NCBI GenBank assembly: GCA_021814475.1
Contig: JAKAIE010000029.1
Location: forward strand, 1-36,370
Length of the DNA stretch: 36,370 nucleotides
Direction of reading: 5' to 3'
From: Nitrospirota bacterium
GTDB lineage: Bacteria > Nitrospirota > Thermodesulfovibrionia > Thermodesulfovibrionales > UBA6898
Part shown: positions 15,266 to 24,024 of the stretch, piece by piece
Position numbering within the stretch: position 1 is the first letter of the stretch
Layout of the letters: each line of letters starts with the position of its first letter
The notes under the pieces: generated by a model
The model's input: only the letters and a program-made list of their open reading frames with translations
Told to the model about the DNA's origin: nothing
Databases searched by the model: none
Made by a program: the position numbers and the translations under genes

Positions 15266-16080
15266 CAGCATTCCTCCTTTCCGATGCGCAGGCACTCGGT
15301 GCGTTGGGTAAACTGCCATCTGGCGCGGGAAAGCGGCTGATCATGCCGGACAAGCGTTTGTTGCGGAACAAGATCACCTGCATCACCTTCCCAGTAATAG
15401 CGCACCGGCTGATTTCCATAGCAAAAGACCCGTTCGTCCTCATATGACAAAGCGGTAAGCAGCGGACTTTCACCCGCTTTCGCACCTCCAAGAAGTTCTT
15501 TTTCTGCCTTCTTCAGCAGGTATTTTGAAACGAACAGAGCACCGTACGGATAACTGTCTAATGCTTCGCCAAAACCTGAAGCAGTTCTGATAAGAGGATT
15601 GAGCGGCGCTGCCAAGGGGCAGGACTTGCGCCCGAGATAAAGGTGAAAGCGCGGTTTCAGGAGTGCATCCCGCAGTTCGGCCAATGAATACGGTGCGCCC
15701 TCCTCCGCTGCAACCGCCACCAGATTCAATGAATCGCAGCGGTATTCACGGCTGGAGAGAACTGTGCCGAGACGCTCCTTGCCCATAACCAGCTCATCAC
15801 GGCGGGTACGATAGACAAACTTTCCGACCGAATCCGGCGCCTGGGCGGTGTGATAATCGCGCAACGGATGCCCGGCGCTGATGACCTTGACTGCAAAGCG
15901 GTATCCGGCAGCAAGCGCAGCCTGGCGCTGCTCCTCATCTCTGCGGATGCCGAGACCTGCCGCCAGAAGACCCAATAGGGCCGATTTGCCCGGATAGGAT
16001 GCGGAGTGCCGGGATTCACCCACCGCAATCTCGCCCCAGCTGGCCAACGGACCATACAGGCGAAACAGAAGATATTCCAT
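15265..16080 (-). CDS. cas5e: Cas5e (CasD), Cascade subunit
   Basis: Binds the 5' handle of the crRNA at the foot of Cascade. The 271-residue protein begins LLFRLYGPLASWGEIAVGE, has the SRHSASYPGKSALLGLLAAGLGI block, and continues with DYHTAQAP and VLSSREYRCD, all typical of CasD (E. coli 224 residues). The ATG follows the cas7e stop after 10 bases and has AAGGGGG in good position. It overlaps the cas6e start by one base. The GC content is high, like the flanking chromosome and unlike most of cas7e. Confidence 0.94.
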   Translation of the reverse strand: MEYLLFRLYGPLASWGEIAVGESRHSASYPGKSALLGLLAAGLGIRRDEEQRQAALAAGYRFAVKVISAGHPLRDYHTAQAPDSVGKFVYRTRRDELVMGKERLGTVLSSREYRCDSLNLVAVAAEEGAPYSLAELRDALLKPRFHLYLGRKSCPLAAPLNPLIRTASGFGEALDSYPYGALFVSKYLLKKAEKELLGGAKAGESPLLTALSYEDERVFCYGNQPVRYYWEGDAGDLVPQQTLVRHDQPLSRARWQFTQRTECLRIGKEEC

Positions 16081-16090
16081 GATCGCCCCC

Positions 16091-17665
16091 TTATTCGGCT
16101 ACAAATGTCAAAAGCTCTGCCAATGTCCCTTTACCCTCGAAAACATTGAGTTCACAGGATGCATCGGCACAGGTGCCATAGACGGCATCCATGTTCTTGC
16201 GCTGCGTGGTCAGGGCCTCCACCGCTGCAGTGCCAAAGTCAGTGCCTTCGATTCCCTGACTGGTAACCGGCTTGAGAAAGGCCACAGAAAGGGAGCGGGG
16301 CTGCTGATCCCCCTTTTCCGCAAGGACATAGCTTGCATAGGCGCGGCTGCCAAAGCTGTTTTGCTTCCCTTCAGGGGCCACCTTTACTGCCGCCTCAATC
16401 AAGGCTTTGATGGCTTTTTGAGCTAACTCCTCATCCCCGCCAAGATTATCGACCAGCAACGCCCGGTTGATACAGATGTATGAATAGAAGAGCCCTGCGG
16501 CAAAACCGGTTTCGCCGATGTGGGCCGCTCCGGCATCGTTTCGGTACTGGTTCATTTCTTCGACAGCCGTAAAATAATCGTCTTCAATTACAACAGGATG
16601 AACGCTTATGGCATGAGCAACTTGGCAGGCAGCTTCCACGTTATAATCGACTGAAGATGCCAACATTCTCCCAAATAATGAAATATCAGCGTTGGTATTT
16701 TCGTTTGTTAAGATCGCTGACCTAGGAATTGCAGTACGAGAGATAGCAACTGATAGATTTTCTATATTCGCCTCCGAAAGATAATCGTCGTCATCAGATT
16801 TCTTTACCTCATCTATCCAGTTTAAAAGTTGTTCTTCCCAGCCTTTACATAATTCGGCGTGATCTTTGAATTTCAGTTCCCCGTAAGTAATGTCCCTGGC
16901 ATTTTTCCCTGACAATAAGGTGCCGAGAGAAAGCTTCTTGACAATATCCTTAGCAAGCTTCACGTATTCATCTGCAAAGAAAAGCTCAAGCTGATCATCA
17001 CGGATTTCCGTATCTCCAATAACAGCGTCGAGCCATTCAGAGCTGTTATCAATCATCTTAATGAGAAAGTCATATTGGCTCTTGTCCTCTGCATTTTTGT
17101 ATTTCTTTACTATTTCCTTTAAGGCTTTTGCCCAGTCCTCTTTCAGCATCGCTACGGGGTGTCCGCCTTTCAGAATACTTAGGAGTTCATTTACAGAGGA
17201 GGATATGTCTTGCGAAAGAATTTCAAACAATTTGACGCCCAAAGTATTTGATTCTTCAGTAGCACCACCCAATCCTTTTTCAAAACGAGCGATCACATTG
17301 CTGATATTTTGCCGTTCCTTGTCGGACACAAATGCGAGTGTCTCTAACTCCATGGAATTGCCTTTAAGTTTTCCAAATTTACGCGCGATATTTTTCGCAA
17401 TTTCCTCTCGATCGGTCCGGCTTAATGTAGGAAATGCCGACAATTTCTCAAACGCATCAAGCCCAATCATCTTCGTTCTGATGCCTTTTGCAATTGCTGC
17501 TTCAAAGATATCCGAAGACCGCCATGCTCTTTTCAAGCTTTGCGAGGAAATACGCAAACGGTCAAAACCACCCATTTTTGCTGTCTTAGGGCGGCCTTGA
17601 TCGTCACGGTTCAGATTAGCCGGAGGGTAGGATGTCAAGAGATGTATTTGTACGAAACGGTTCAT
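16091..17665 (-). CDS. cas7e: Cas7e (CasC), Cascade backbone subunit with large insertion
   Basis: Six copies of Cas7e normally form the crRNA-binding backbone of Cascade. Typical segments are IHLLTSYPPANLNRDD (7-22), GGFDRLRISSQSLKRAWR (32-49), SLFGRMLAS (329-337), VAHAISVHPV (349-358) and GAAHIGETGFAAGLFY further on. The protein is 524 residues, against 363 in E. coli. The excess lies between SLKRAWR and SLFGRM: about 277 residues here, about 115 in E. coli, which is the helical fingers region. The insert is rich in Lys, Glu and Asp and predicted helical. The frame is intact. The start overlaps the cas11e stop (ATGA). The first two thirds of the gene are AT-rich, the last third is not. Confidence 0.93.
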   Translation of the reverse strand: MNRFVQIHLLTSYPPANLNRDDQGRPKTAKMGGFDRLRISSQSLKRAWRSSDIFEAAIAKGIRTKMIGLDAFEKLSAFPTLSRTDREEIAKNIARKFGKLKGNSMELETLAFVSDKERQNISNVIARFEKGLGGATEESNTLGVKLFEILSQDISSSVNELLSILKGGHPVAMLKEDWAKALKEIVKKYKNAEDKSQYDFLIKMIDNSSEWLDAVIGDTEIRDDQLELFFADEYVKLAKDIVKKLSLGTLLSGKNARDITYGELKFKDHAELCKGWEEQLLNWIDEVKKSDDDDYLSEANIENLSVAISRTAIPRSAILTNENTNADISLFGRMLASSVDYNVEAACQVAHAISVHPVVIEDDYFTAVEEMNQYRNDAGAAHIGETGFAAGLFYSYICINRALLVDNLGGDEELAQKAIKALIEAAVKVAPEGKQNSFGSRAYASYVLAEKGDQQPRSLSVAFLKPVTSQGIEGTDFGTAAVEALTTQRKNMDAVYGTCADASCELNVFEGKGTLAELLTFVAE

Positions 17666-18261
17666 GGTGTGCTTCCTCCTTTGGTGTTTGATTTAGGTTG
17701 TCTTTTTAAAAGGGTGCGGTAGTAATCATTAGCCCAACAGAAGGCAAGCCGCTCTTGCGGATTGCGGTCAACTCCCCTTTGATACTCGTGTATCCAGTGC
17801 AGAACATCATTTACAAGGGATAAAATGTTAACTTTACCTTCCAGCATCTTTACAGCTCGCAGCAGACGTCGGTAAAACTCGCTTGGATCGTGGCTTTTCT
17901 GTAATTGGCGAAAACGAAGTTCGCTCATGAACGGTTTATCGCTACCAGTTTTTGCAGTTGCCAACTGTTCCGCAAAACTCTTGCCGTCATTATGTTCTTT
18001 TACATGCGATACTATTGCAGCTGTCAATGCAGATGCGGGCAACCTCTTAGGTTCTGACCACGCCTCCGGCATGTTCTGCAAAAAATGGTAAAAAGCCTCC
18101 GTTAAAAGAACGTCATCCGGACTATCGACTCTCCTCAAGCGGGCGCGATCACCGCGACCGTGATTCTTTTTAAACCGCGCCTTACTTCCGTCCAGCCAAT
18201 TCCACCATTCCAGTAACTTGTCGCGAGTTTCTGAGTCGTTAAGAAATTGATATTGTTCCAT
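17662..18261 (-). CDS. cas11e: Cas11e (CasB, Cse2), Cascade small subunit
   Basis: Helical small subunit, two copies of which line the belly of Cascade and steady the target DNA. The 199-residue protein (E. coli 160) has the family patterns LLEWWNWLDGSKARF, RARLRRVDSPDDVLLTEAFY and MSELRFRQLQKS. The basic residues that contact DNA are plentiful. The ATG has AAAGGAGG upstream and lies 23 bases inside cas8e. The gene is AT-rich throughout, in line with the neighbouring halves of cas8e and cas7e. Confidence 0.92.
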   Translation of the reverse strand: MEQYQFLNDSETRDKLLEWWNWLDGSKARFKKNHGRGDRARLRRVDSPDDVLLTEAFYHFLQNMPEAWSEPKRLPASALTAAIVSHVKEHNDGKSFAEQLATAKTGSDKPFMSELRFRQLQKSHDPSEFYRRLLRAVKMLEGKVNILSLVNDVLHWIHEYQRGVDRNPQERLAFCWANDYYRTLLKRQPKSNTKGGSTP

Positions 18262-19855
18262 TAGCCCCCTCCTTTACCGGTATAGCTTTTGCGCTTATCA
18301 GTTTCATTGATTTACATTCACGAATCTGTTTTTTCAGCTTGTCGCGTTCTTCAATAACACGTTTCATATCCATATCCTCTATAGAAGACTCCAGAACCCA
18401 GACATCGAAGAGATCCAAGGATAACGAGGCGAGCCTATTTCCCCACTTTGCATAAAGTTCAGGTGGCGGTTCATCCTGCTCACTCGGCAAATTTGATAAT
18501 GTATTCAACAATTCATAAAAAACAGATTCGCTACGCTGCCAGAAATCTATAACTACTGGGATAATCTCTGACTTTATGTCTTTGGCATCCTTCGGACGCC
18601 TGAACCATGCTGCTTTGACCTGTTTACGTAAATTAATACTGACGTCTTTGGCAGCAGTGATCAGCTCATCCGCCCACTGCAACAGTTTTCTCCTCAGCTT
18701 TGGATCAAGGTTGAAAAGCGGAAAGGTGTGATCATACCAGCAACGGGCTTTCATGTTGTCCATGTCAAAACCGAAGCACCAGAGCCGGGCAGTCCGTTGC
18801 ATTCTCAGTTCTGGCGCCCGTTGTTCCGAATACCGCCTGACGATCTTGGCGGCAGAATAGCCGTTATTATTGTCCGCAAGAGTCAAAGACAACCAATCTC
18901 GATATCCTAAACCACCTTCTTGCCCCTTTCCTGAGCGTGGTGGCTTTTCCTTCTTAGGGTCAAAGTAATACGGGGTCAAAGAATGCACCCACTCACCAAC
19001 ATAATTTACGCCATAGTTACGGGTCCGGTAGTCCTCCACGAGTGCCACATTTACGGCTTCGCACAGATCGCAATCACCAATGTTGGTCTTACGGGGAAAG
19101 TCCAGTCTTATCCGGCGAGGCATCCCCCAATAGGCCTGGAGGAGGTGGACGTTTCCCGGTGTGGTTTCCGTGCCGTTCTTTTCCGAAGTGCGCGTCGGTC
19201 CCATCCAGGGGAAGACAGCCGCAACCCGATCCTGGCTGTATTCCGGCATATCCTCATGATCAAGGACATTCAGCCAAAGCGTCTGCCAGAGCGGAAGTTT
19301 TTCCGGCGGCAAGACCAGAGTAGTCAATGGACCGCCACCGCGCAACCCGACCCGGTGACCAACTCCACCCGAGGGCGCATTGGTCTGCAGGGTGAAGAGC
19401 GCCATAGCCGCGCAGCTCTTGCAGACACGCTTGACAGTATACCGCTTGACGAAGTGATCCAGGTTGTCCTTGACTGTCTTGCCACCGGGAGCTTCGATAA
19501 GCAGTGCCGCTACCCCCTTCTTTTCTCCATCTGTCATGCTGTAATCCTGCATGAACGCCGGACCTTCGAGTGTATCGAACTCAAAAGCAGTTGCCATCGC
19601 TTGCAGGCGGGCTTGCAACAACGCCGCCTCCGGTGGTTTGTTCCAGTACTCCAACCATTCATCCAGGTCTTCCGGGGCAAAACCGGTTTGCAGCAGCCCG
19701 ATCAGAAACTGGTACATGGCCCCCTGGAAATCCGGCCTTGGCGCAGCCAGCTCCATTACCGGATCTTCCTGTTCCGCAATCTGCCAGGGTGCAATAACAC
19801 CCCGGCCACTCTTTGCCCGGAAAACCGGTATCCAGGCATCTTTAATCAGATTCAT
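18239..19855 (-). CDS. cas8e: Cas8e (CasA, Cse1), Cascade large subunit
   Basis: Large subunit that recognises the PAM and recruits Cas3. The 538-residue protein (E. coli 502) begins NLIKDAWIPVFRAKSGRG and has DFQGAMYQFLIGLLQT. A Cys pair (CKSC) is followed by the glycine-rich loop GGVGHRVGLRGGGPLTTLV, typical of CasA. A four-helix C-terminal region ends the protein. I place the start at the ATG at 19855, which has AAGGAGG six bases upstream, rather than at the TTG two codons earlier. It overlaps cas3 by 14 bases. The last third is AT-rich compared with the first two thirds. Confidence 0.93.
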   Translation of the reverse strand: MNLIKDAWIPVFRAKSGRGVIAPWQIAEQEDPVMELAAPRPDFQGAMYQFLIGLLQTGFAPEDLDEWLEYWNKPPEAALLQARLQAMATAFEFDTLEGPAFMQDYSMTDGEKKGVAALLIEAPGGKTVKDNLDHFVKRYTVKRVCKSCAAMALFTLQTNAPSGGVGHRVGLRGGGPLTTLVLPPEKLPLWQTLWLNVLDHEDMPEYSQDRVAAVFPWMGPTRTSEKNGTETTPGNVHLLQAYWGMPRRIRLDFPRKTNIGDCDLCEAVNVALVEDYRTRNYGVNYVGEWVHSLTPYYFDPKKEKPPRSGKGQEGGLGYRDWLSLTLADNNNGYSAAKIVRRYSEQRAPELRMQRTARLWCFGFDMDNMKARCWYDHTFPLFNLDPKLRRKLLQWADELITAAKDVSINLRKQVKAAWFRRPKDAKDIKSEIIPVVIDFWQRSESVFYELLNTLSNLPSEQDEPPPELYAKWGNRLASLSLDLFDVWVLESSIEDMDMKRVIEERDKLKKQIRECKSMKLISAKAIPVKEGANGTISIS

Positions 19856-22571
19856 CGGCAACCTCCTTCTGGATTCCCCAGCCCATCAGTTTGTCGTACC
19901 AGCTCGACAGCTCCGCAGTTAGCGGAAACAGTTCGACCCATTTCAATGCTTTCACCTCTTCCTTGAACATCTCCAACGAACTTAGCAGGTCCGCCGGTAT
20001 CGCCTTTCTGGCCTTGAGCCAGCTGTTTTTCGGCACACCAACCATGCTCATGTCCCAGGCAAAGCTATCGACATCCGCATAGGAAAGCCAGCTGTCGCCA
20101 TTAGCACGCACCAGCGCCACCCGTACCGTGTCCTCACCCAAGCGGGTCGGAATTTTCGCTTCTTCTTCCCAACCGCCGGAATCTTCCGCGCTTGTCCGTG
20201 AATATCCCTTAGCAAGTTTCAGGGCATTCATTCGGGCGACTCCTGACTTTGCATAGGCATCGGCAAGAGCCTTGAAGCTCAGTTCTTGAAGTGCGGCTGG
20301 TATTCCGTCCTGTGCTTCTTCGGCATAAACGCCCTCAATCAATCCCCGTGCATCACCCGGCATGCTCAGCTTGCCCGCCGGACCAAGCAACTGCTGCGTC
20401 AACCACAACTGCCCCACATTTTGATAGACTTTCTGTGTGCCCGGCAAGACAGCCTTCAACCAGTTTTCCGCCGGATCTTCGTTTGCCGCTGGCCCAAAGA
20501 TATAAAAAACTGGCGTTTCCCGTTTATCGACTGCGCCTTCATGCGTCAGCCGCGTTCCATCTGCATCGCGGATATGCCGATGTTCACGCCCCATGCGCTG
20601 GATAAGCAGATCAATCGGGGCAAGGTCGGAGATCATCAGGTCAAAGTCCAGATCAAGCGACTGCTCCACTACCTGAGTAGCTATCAGCACCCGTCCCCGT
20701 CGCATCTCAGGGGTTGATCCCTTGCCAAAGAAGTTCAAGGTTTCCGACTCGATCCGCTGCCGGTCGATCATGGCAAAGCGGCTGTGAAAAAGGGAAAGCC
20801 GTTCCTTCTCCAGCCACTCTTGACGTGCCAGCAGACGATAGGTTTTGATGGCGTCGCCAACCGTGTTGCGCACCCAGCAGACGCACCGCCCCTGTTCCAC
20901 CGCCTGCCGGATACGGTCCAACACGTCATCGGAGTTATCAAGAAGCGCCACAGACACGGTGCGCTCCACCTCGCGTCGGGTGGCCAAGGCCGTTTCGAGC
21001 TGTTCCTGAGAGGGGAAATGCGTTGCCAGCGGATACTGTTCCGTCGCTTTCAATGTCGGAGCTTCCGTGCCAGCACCCCTGCAGAAGGCTTGCAGATACT
21101 GGTTGCGCATTTCGAGCGGTAAAGTAGCTGAAAGGAGAATGACACTACCACCCTGGGCGGCATGGTATTCAAGCAGCGTCTGCAACAACTTGTTCATATA
21201 GGGGTCGAAACTATGGACCTCATCGACAATCAGAAGCTTTCGGGCCAACCCCAGACAGCGCAGGGATTGATGTCTTGCGGGCAACACTGCCAACAAAGCT
21301 TGATCCAGTGTGCCGACACCGACCTCGGCCAGAAGCGCCTTCTTGCGGCTGTCAGCCAGCCAGGCGCTGCACACCGCCTCTATAGTTTCTTCGTCGAGAT
21401 CATATTTCCTTGATTCACTCGTATCAGGCAAAGAAAGCGATTTCCGGAACGCCTCAGACAGATGCCGTGCGCCATGCGCCAACACCAGTGAAGGTAGAGC
21501 ATCATCTGCGTACATCCGACGATAGGCCTTGCCCAGACGCTCATACATGGCATTGGAGGTTGCCATGGTCGGGAGTGCCACATACAACCCTTCCGCAAGA
21601 CCGCCTGCCATCAGACGATGCGCCAGGGTCAGCGCTGCCTCAGTCTTGCCGGCGCCGGTGACATCTTCAAGTATGAACAACTGGTTACCGGAAGTCAGTT
21701 CAACGCTTTCGGCCCACTGTTGCAAGGGGGTCAGTTCAGTGATGAACTTGAACAGATGGCGCGTATTCTGGTAAGGAGCTACGAAAGAGGGTTCCAGTCG
21801 TGCATTTGCAACTACCTTTGCGGCAAACGGCAAAGCATGGTTGTGCCAGTAGTCATCAAGAGAAATTTTCTGCTGGCAGAACCCATCAGTTGTACGGCTG
21901 GAGCCGAGCCAATCCGCCAGCACCACAATTCCGGCCAGAATCCAGGATGCATTCTTCAGACGCTTACAAAACTCCTTATCAACCCGAATATCAATCATCT
22001 CTGCAGTGATAAACATTCTGGAAGTTTCAAGAATGTACTGCCAGGCAGCGTCAATGTCTTGTTTATCAAAGTGTTGGGATAGATAAAGACCCGAGATTTT
22101 GGGTGGGATACCATGGTGCCCGGTAACTATCTGCATCCAGACATCAAGCGCTCTGCCAAGCTGCTTCGGGTTAGTGTTCTTTGCGAGCCAGGTATCTTCC
22201 ATTCCAAGCCGCTCACGCAGACCGTCTTCATCGCTCCAGAGGCAGAACCCAAGGGAGTCATGGCGCTCAGTGTAGCGTTTTCGTTCATTGGGTTCAATTA
22301 GATCAGAAGCCATACCAGGAACCAATCCTTGAAAAGCAACCGCGAATTTGCCGATGTCATGAAGACAAAGAAAGAAGGCGAACAGGCGCCGCAGGAGATT
22401 AGGCACGATATTCAATTGCCGTGATAGGCGGTGGCAAAGTGGCTTGTCTGGATCAAGCAGCAGCCAGCCCACCCCCGCCACATCCAAACAATGATAAGGC
22501 AGCAGATGATATCCCGCCCCATCCTTTTCCGCCTTTCCCCAATATCTGAAATACGACGCGGGTTCTTTCAT
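19842..22571 (-). CDS. cas3: Cas3 nuclease-helicase, type I-E
   Basis: Recruited by Cascade to nick, unwind and degrade target DNA. The 909-residue protein has an N-terminal HD nuclease domain with His71-Asp72 (CLHDIGKF), GHHG (151-154) and LADWLG (218-223). A superfamily 2 helicase follows, with Walker A VTGAGKT (304-310), DEVH (450-453), SAT (481-483) and the motif VI segment QRMGREHRH. All catalytic elements look intact; length in E. coli is 888. It is the first gene of the cas operon. The 110 bases upstream hold a REP palindrome and an AT-rich stretch in which I see no convincing promoter. The ribosome site is weak. Confidence 0.96.
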   Translation of the reverse strand: MKEPASYFRYWGKAEKDGAGYHLLPYHCLDVAGVGWLLLDPDKPLCHRLSRQLNIVPNLLRRLFAFFLCLHDIGKFAVAFQGLVPGMASDLIEPNERKRYTERHDSLGFCLWSDEDGLRERLGMEDTWLAKNTNPKQLGRALDVWMQIVTGHHGIPPKISGLYLSQHFDKQDIDAAWQYILETSRMFITAEMIDIRVDKEFCKRLKNASWILAGIVVLADWLGSSRTTDGFCQQKISLDDYWHNHALPFAAKVVANARLEPSFVAPYQNTRHLFKFITELTPLQQWAESVELTSGNQLFILEDVTGAGKTEAALTLAHRLMAGGLAEGLYVALPTMATSNAMYERLGKAYRRMYADDALPSLVLAHGARHLSEAFRKSLSLPDTSESRKYDLDEETIEAVCSAWLADSRKKALLAEVGVGTLDQALLAVLPARHQSLRCLGLARKLLIVDEVHSFDPYMNKLLQTLLEYHAAQGGSVILLSATLPLEMRNQYLQAFCRGAGTEAPTLKATEQYPLATHFPSQEQLETALATRREVERTVSVALLDNSDDVLDRIRQAVEQGRCVCWVRNTVGDAIKTYRLLARQEWLEKERLSLFHSRFAMIDRQRIESETLNFFGKGSTPEMRRGRVLIATQVVEQSLDLDFDLMISDLAPIDLLIQRMGREHRHIRDADGTRLTHEGAVDKRETPVFYIFGPAANEDPAENWLKAVLPGTQKVYQNVGQLWLTQQLLGPAGKLSMPGDARGLIEGVYAEEAQDGIPAALQELSFKALADAYAKSGVARMNALKLAKGYSRTSAEDSGGWEEEAKIPTRLGEDTVRVALVRANGDSWLSYADVDSFAWDMSMVGVPKNSWLKARKAIPADLLSSLEMFKEEVKALKWVELFPLTAELSSWYDKLMGWGIQKEVADESD

Positions 22572-22659
22572 GGTTTTTTCATTTCTCTTTTACATTCTTC
22601 CAAAGCCAATCTCCCACATCCTCGAAATCGATTAAAATACCGCAAAAATACAACAAGCA

Positions 22660-22690
22660 AGGGGCGAGGCACCGCCTCGCCCCTACAACA
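22660..22690. repeat. REP palindrome between cas3 and the RAYT gene
   Basis: Perfect 10-base arms GGGGCGAGGC and GCCTCGCCCC around ACC, followed by TACAACA. On the minus strand the stem is preceded by GTAG, the tetranucleotide typical of REP elements bound by RAYT transposases. The same 31 bases recur exactly at 23019-23049, inside the RAYT gene. It overlaps the last codons of that gene. Confidence 0.8.
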
Positions 22691-23333
22691 ATGACAACGG
22701 GTTATTCGGATGTTCTTTGTCATCTGACCACCTCGACGGGTTATTAATGATGTAATCCCTGATGCGGTCCAATTCTTTCTCGTTGCGTATGATGCGCTCA
22801 TAATAATTGCGCTGCCAGACCGGAACGCCCGATACGTTGCGCAAACGGTTTATGCGTTTGGTGGTTATCGATTTGAATTGCCCGATAATCGATCCGACCG
22901 ATCCCGCCGCCACCGTAGGGGCGACCCGGTGGGTCGCCCTGTTTCCGCCGGTCGCCCGGCCTTCGTTGGTCTCCCCGTCTTCGCCGTTCCCGGAAATCCC
23001 GGGTTCCGTACCACCGAAAGGGGCGAGGCACCGCCTCGCCCCTACAACAGAAATGGGGTGGATATCGTTGATAACCATTATGCCGTGGAAATGATTGGGC
23101 ATGACGACATATGCATCCAGATCGACCGTTGTCCTCACGACAGCTGTGCGCAGCCATTCACCGGCAACAATACGCCCATATTCATTCAACCCCATCTCCC
23201 CATCGGCAATATCGCCCAGAATACATTCCCTGCCCTGTATGCAGATCGTCACAAAATACGCCCCTTCCCGCGTATAATCGAATCCTTTGAGACGAACTGA
23301 ACGACGATGGCGCAGGGCAGCATCGTATATCAT
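22683..23333 (-). CDS. REP-associated tyrosine transposase (RAYT, Y1/IS200-like)
   Basis: Single-strand-specific HUH transposase of the domesticated RAYT type, thought to process REP elements. The 216-residue protein begins MIYDAALRHRRSVRLKGFDY, has the metal-binding MPNHFHGIM (His81 and His83) and the tyrosine region QRNYYERIIRN (Tyr177/178) with IRDYIINNP. I place the start at 23333, where ATGA overlaps the exonuclease stop and the family similarity begins. Residues about 95-140, between the HUH motif and GQFKSITTKRIN, are encoded by a REP pair and are not conserved in the fold. No terminal repeats of an insertion sequence were found, in keeping with a single-copy RAYT. Confidence 0.88.
   Translation of the reverse strand: MIYDAALRHRRSVRLKGFDYTREGAYFVTICIQGRECILGDIADGEMGLNEYGRIVAGEWLRTAVVRTTVDLDAYVVMPNHFHGIMVINDIHPISVVGARRCLAPFGGTEPGISGNGEDGETNEGRATGGNRATHRVAPTVAAGSVGSIIGQFKSITTKRINRLRNVSGVPVWQRNYYERIIRNEKELDRIRDYIINNPSRWSDDKEHPNNPLSLL
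22915..23049. repeat. inverted REP pair (BIME-like) inside the RAYT coding region
   Basis: Two REP palindromes face each other. At 22915-22940, GTAG is followed on the plus strand by 9-base arms GGGCGACCC and GGGTCGCCC around GGT. At 23019-23049 the other copy has its GTAG on the minus strand, with arms GGGGCGAGGC and GCCTCGCCCC. The 78 bases between are GC-rich with further short palindromes. The whole is read in frame as part of the transposase. Confidence 0.75.
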
Positions 23334-23899
23334 CTGCCCATGATCTCCCTCCATATCTCCGCCACCATTTTGGCATCACACAGCGCCCGGTGGGCCTGTC
23401 GAAATTCCTGATAATTCCCGAACAGGGCGCGATAAACTGTCTCCAGTCGGTAGTTGCACAGACGGGGGAGCCGTGTCCTGCTTGCTTCGAGGGTGCAGAT
23501 ATAGCGGTTGGTGAAAGCCAGTCCGAGGCGGGCGAATTCATACCTGAGAAATCCTATGTCAAAAGGGGCATTGTGTGCCAAAAGAATGCTGTTGCCGATG
23601 AATTCTCTGAAGCTTGGCAATACATCCTCTGCCCCGGGCTGATCAGCCAGCATATCACCCGTTATACCGTGAACCAGGCGCGCCTTCGCAGAGATGCGTT
23701 TTCGCACTTTGATCAGACTCTGAAATCCCCGCTCATCTTCCCCGTCGGACAACTTTACCGCCCCGATCTCTATCACCCTGTCTCCCCGATGGGGCATAAG
23801 GCCGGTTGTCTCAACATCGATCGCGATAAATTCGCCGGAGAAGTCATTTAACGTTTCGCCGTTGGCGAACAGATTATGGAAGCCTTTTTGAATCCCCGT
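23330..23899 (-). CDS. DnaQ-like 3'-5' exonuclease (DEDDh), start codon unusual
   Basis: Exonuclease of the DnaQ/epsilon type, perhaps for proofreading or RNA/DNA trimming. The ExoI motif is FIAIDVETTGL, the ExoII region LLAHNAPFDIGFLRYEF, and the ExoIII region HRALCDAKMVAEIW with the DEDDh histidine. The first ATG (23797) lies after the ExoI motif, so it cannot be the real start. The frame is open upstream to a TAG, with no ATG, GTG or TTG. A strong AGGAGG (23908-23913) stands eight bases before an in-frame ACG at 23899, which I take as the likely start. ATT at 23893 and CTG at 23872 are alternatives. The stop overlaps the RAYT start by four bases. Confidence 0.75.
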   Translation of the reverse strand, partial: TGIQKGFHNLFANGETLNDFSGEFIAIDVETTGLMPHRGDRVIEIGAVKLSDGEDERGFQSLIKVRKRISAKARLVHGITGDMLADQPGAEDVLPSFREFIGNSILLAHNAPFDIGFLRYEFARLGLAFTNRYICTLEASRTRLPRLCNYRLETVYRALFGNYQEFRQAHRALCDAKMVAEIWREIMGR

Positions 23900-24024
23900 A
23901 GAAACACCCTCCTGAAAATAACTACACTAATTTACTCTCCCCCGCATCCCCTGTCAACTGCATTTCAGAAAAAGGGGGCGAGAGCTACGGGCAATGAGCA
24001 ATGGGCAGCGGGGAAAAAGGTACC

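Noticed and set aside
18983-19966. Plus-strand frame of 327 codons over cas8e
   Set aside because: Antisense to a confident cas8e; product has no recognisable motifs.
22568-22801. Small minus-strand gene between the RAYT gene and cas3
   Set aside because: It overlaps the RAYT 3' end in another frame and consists largely of translated REP sequence.
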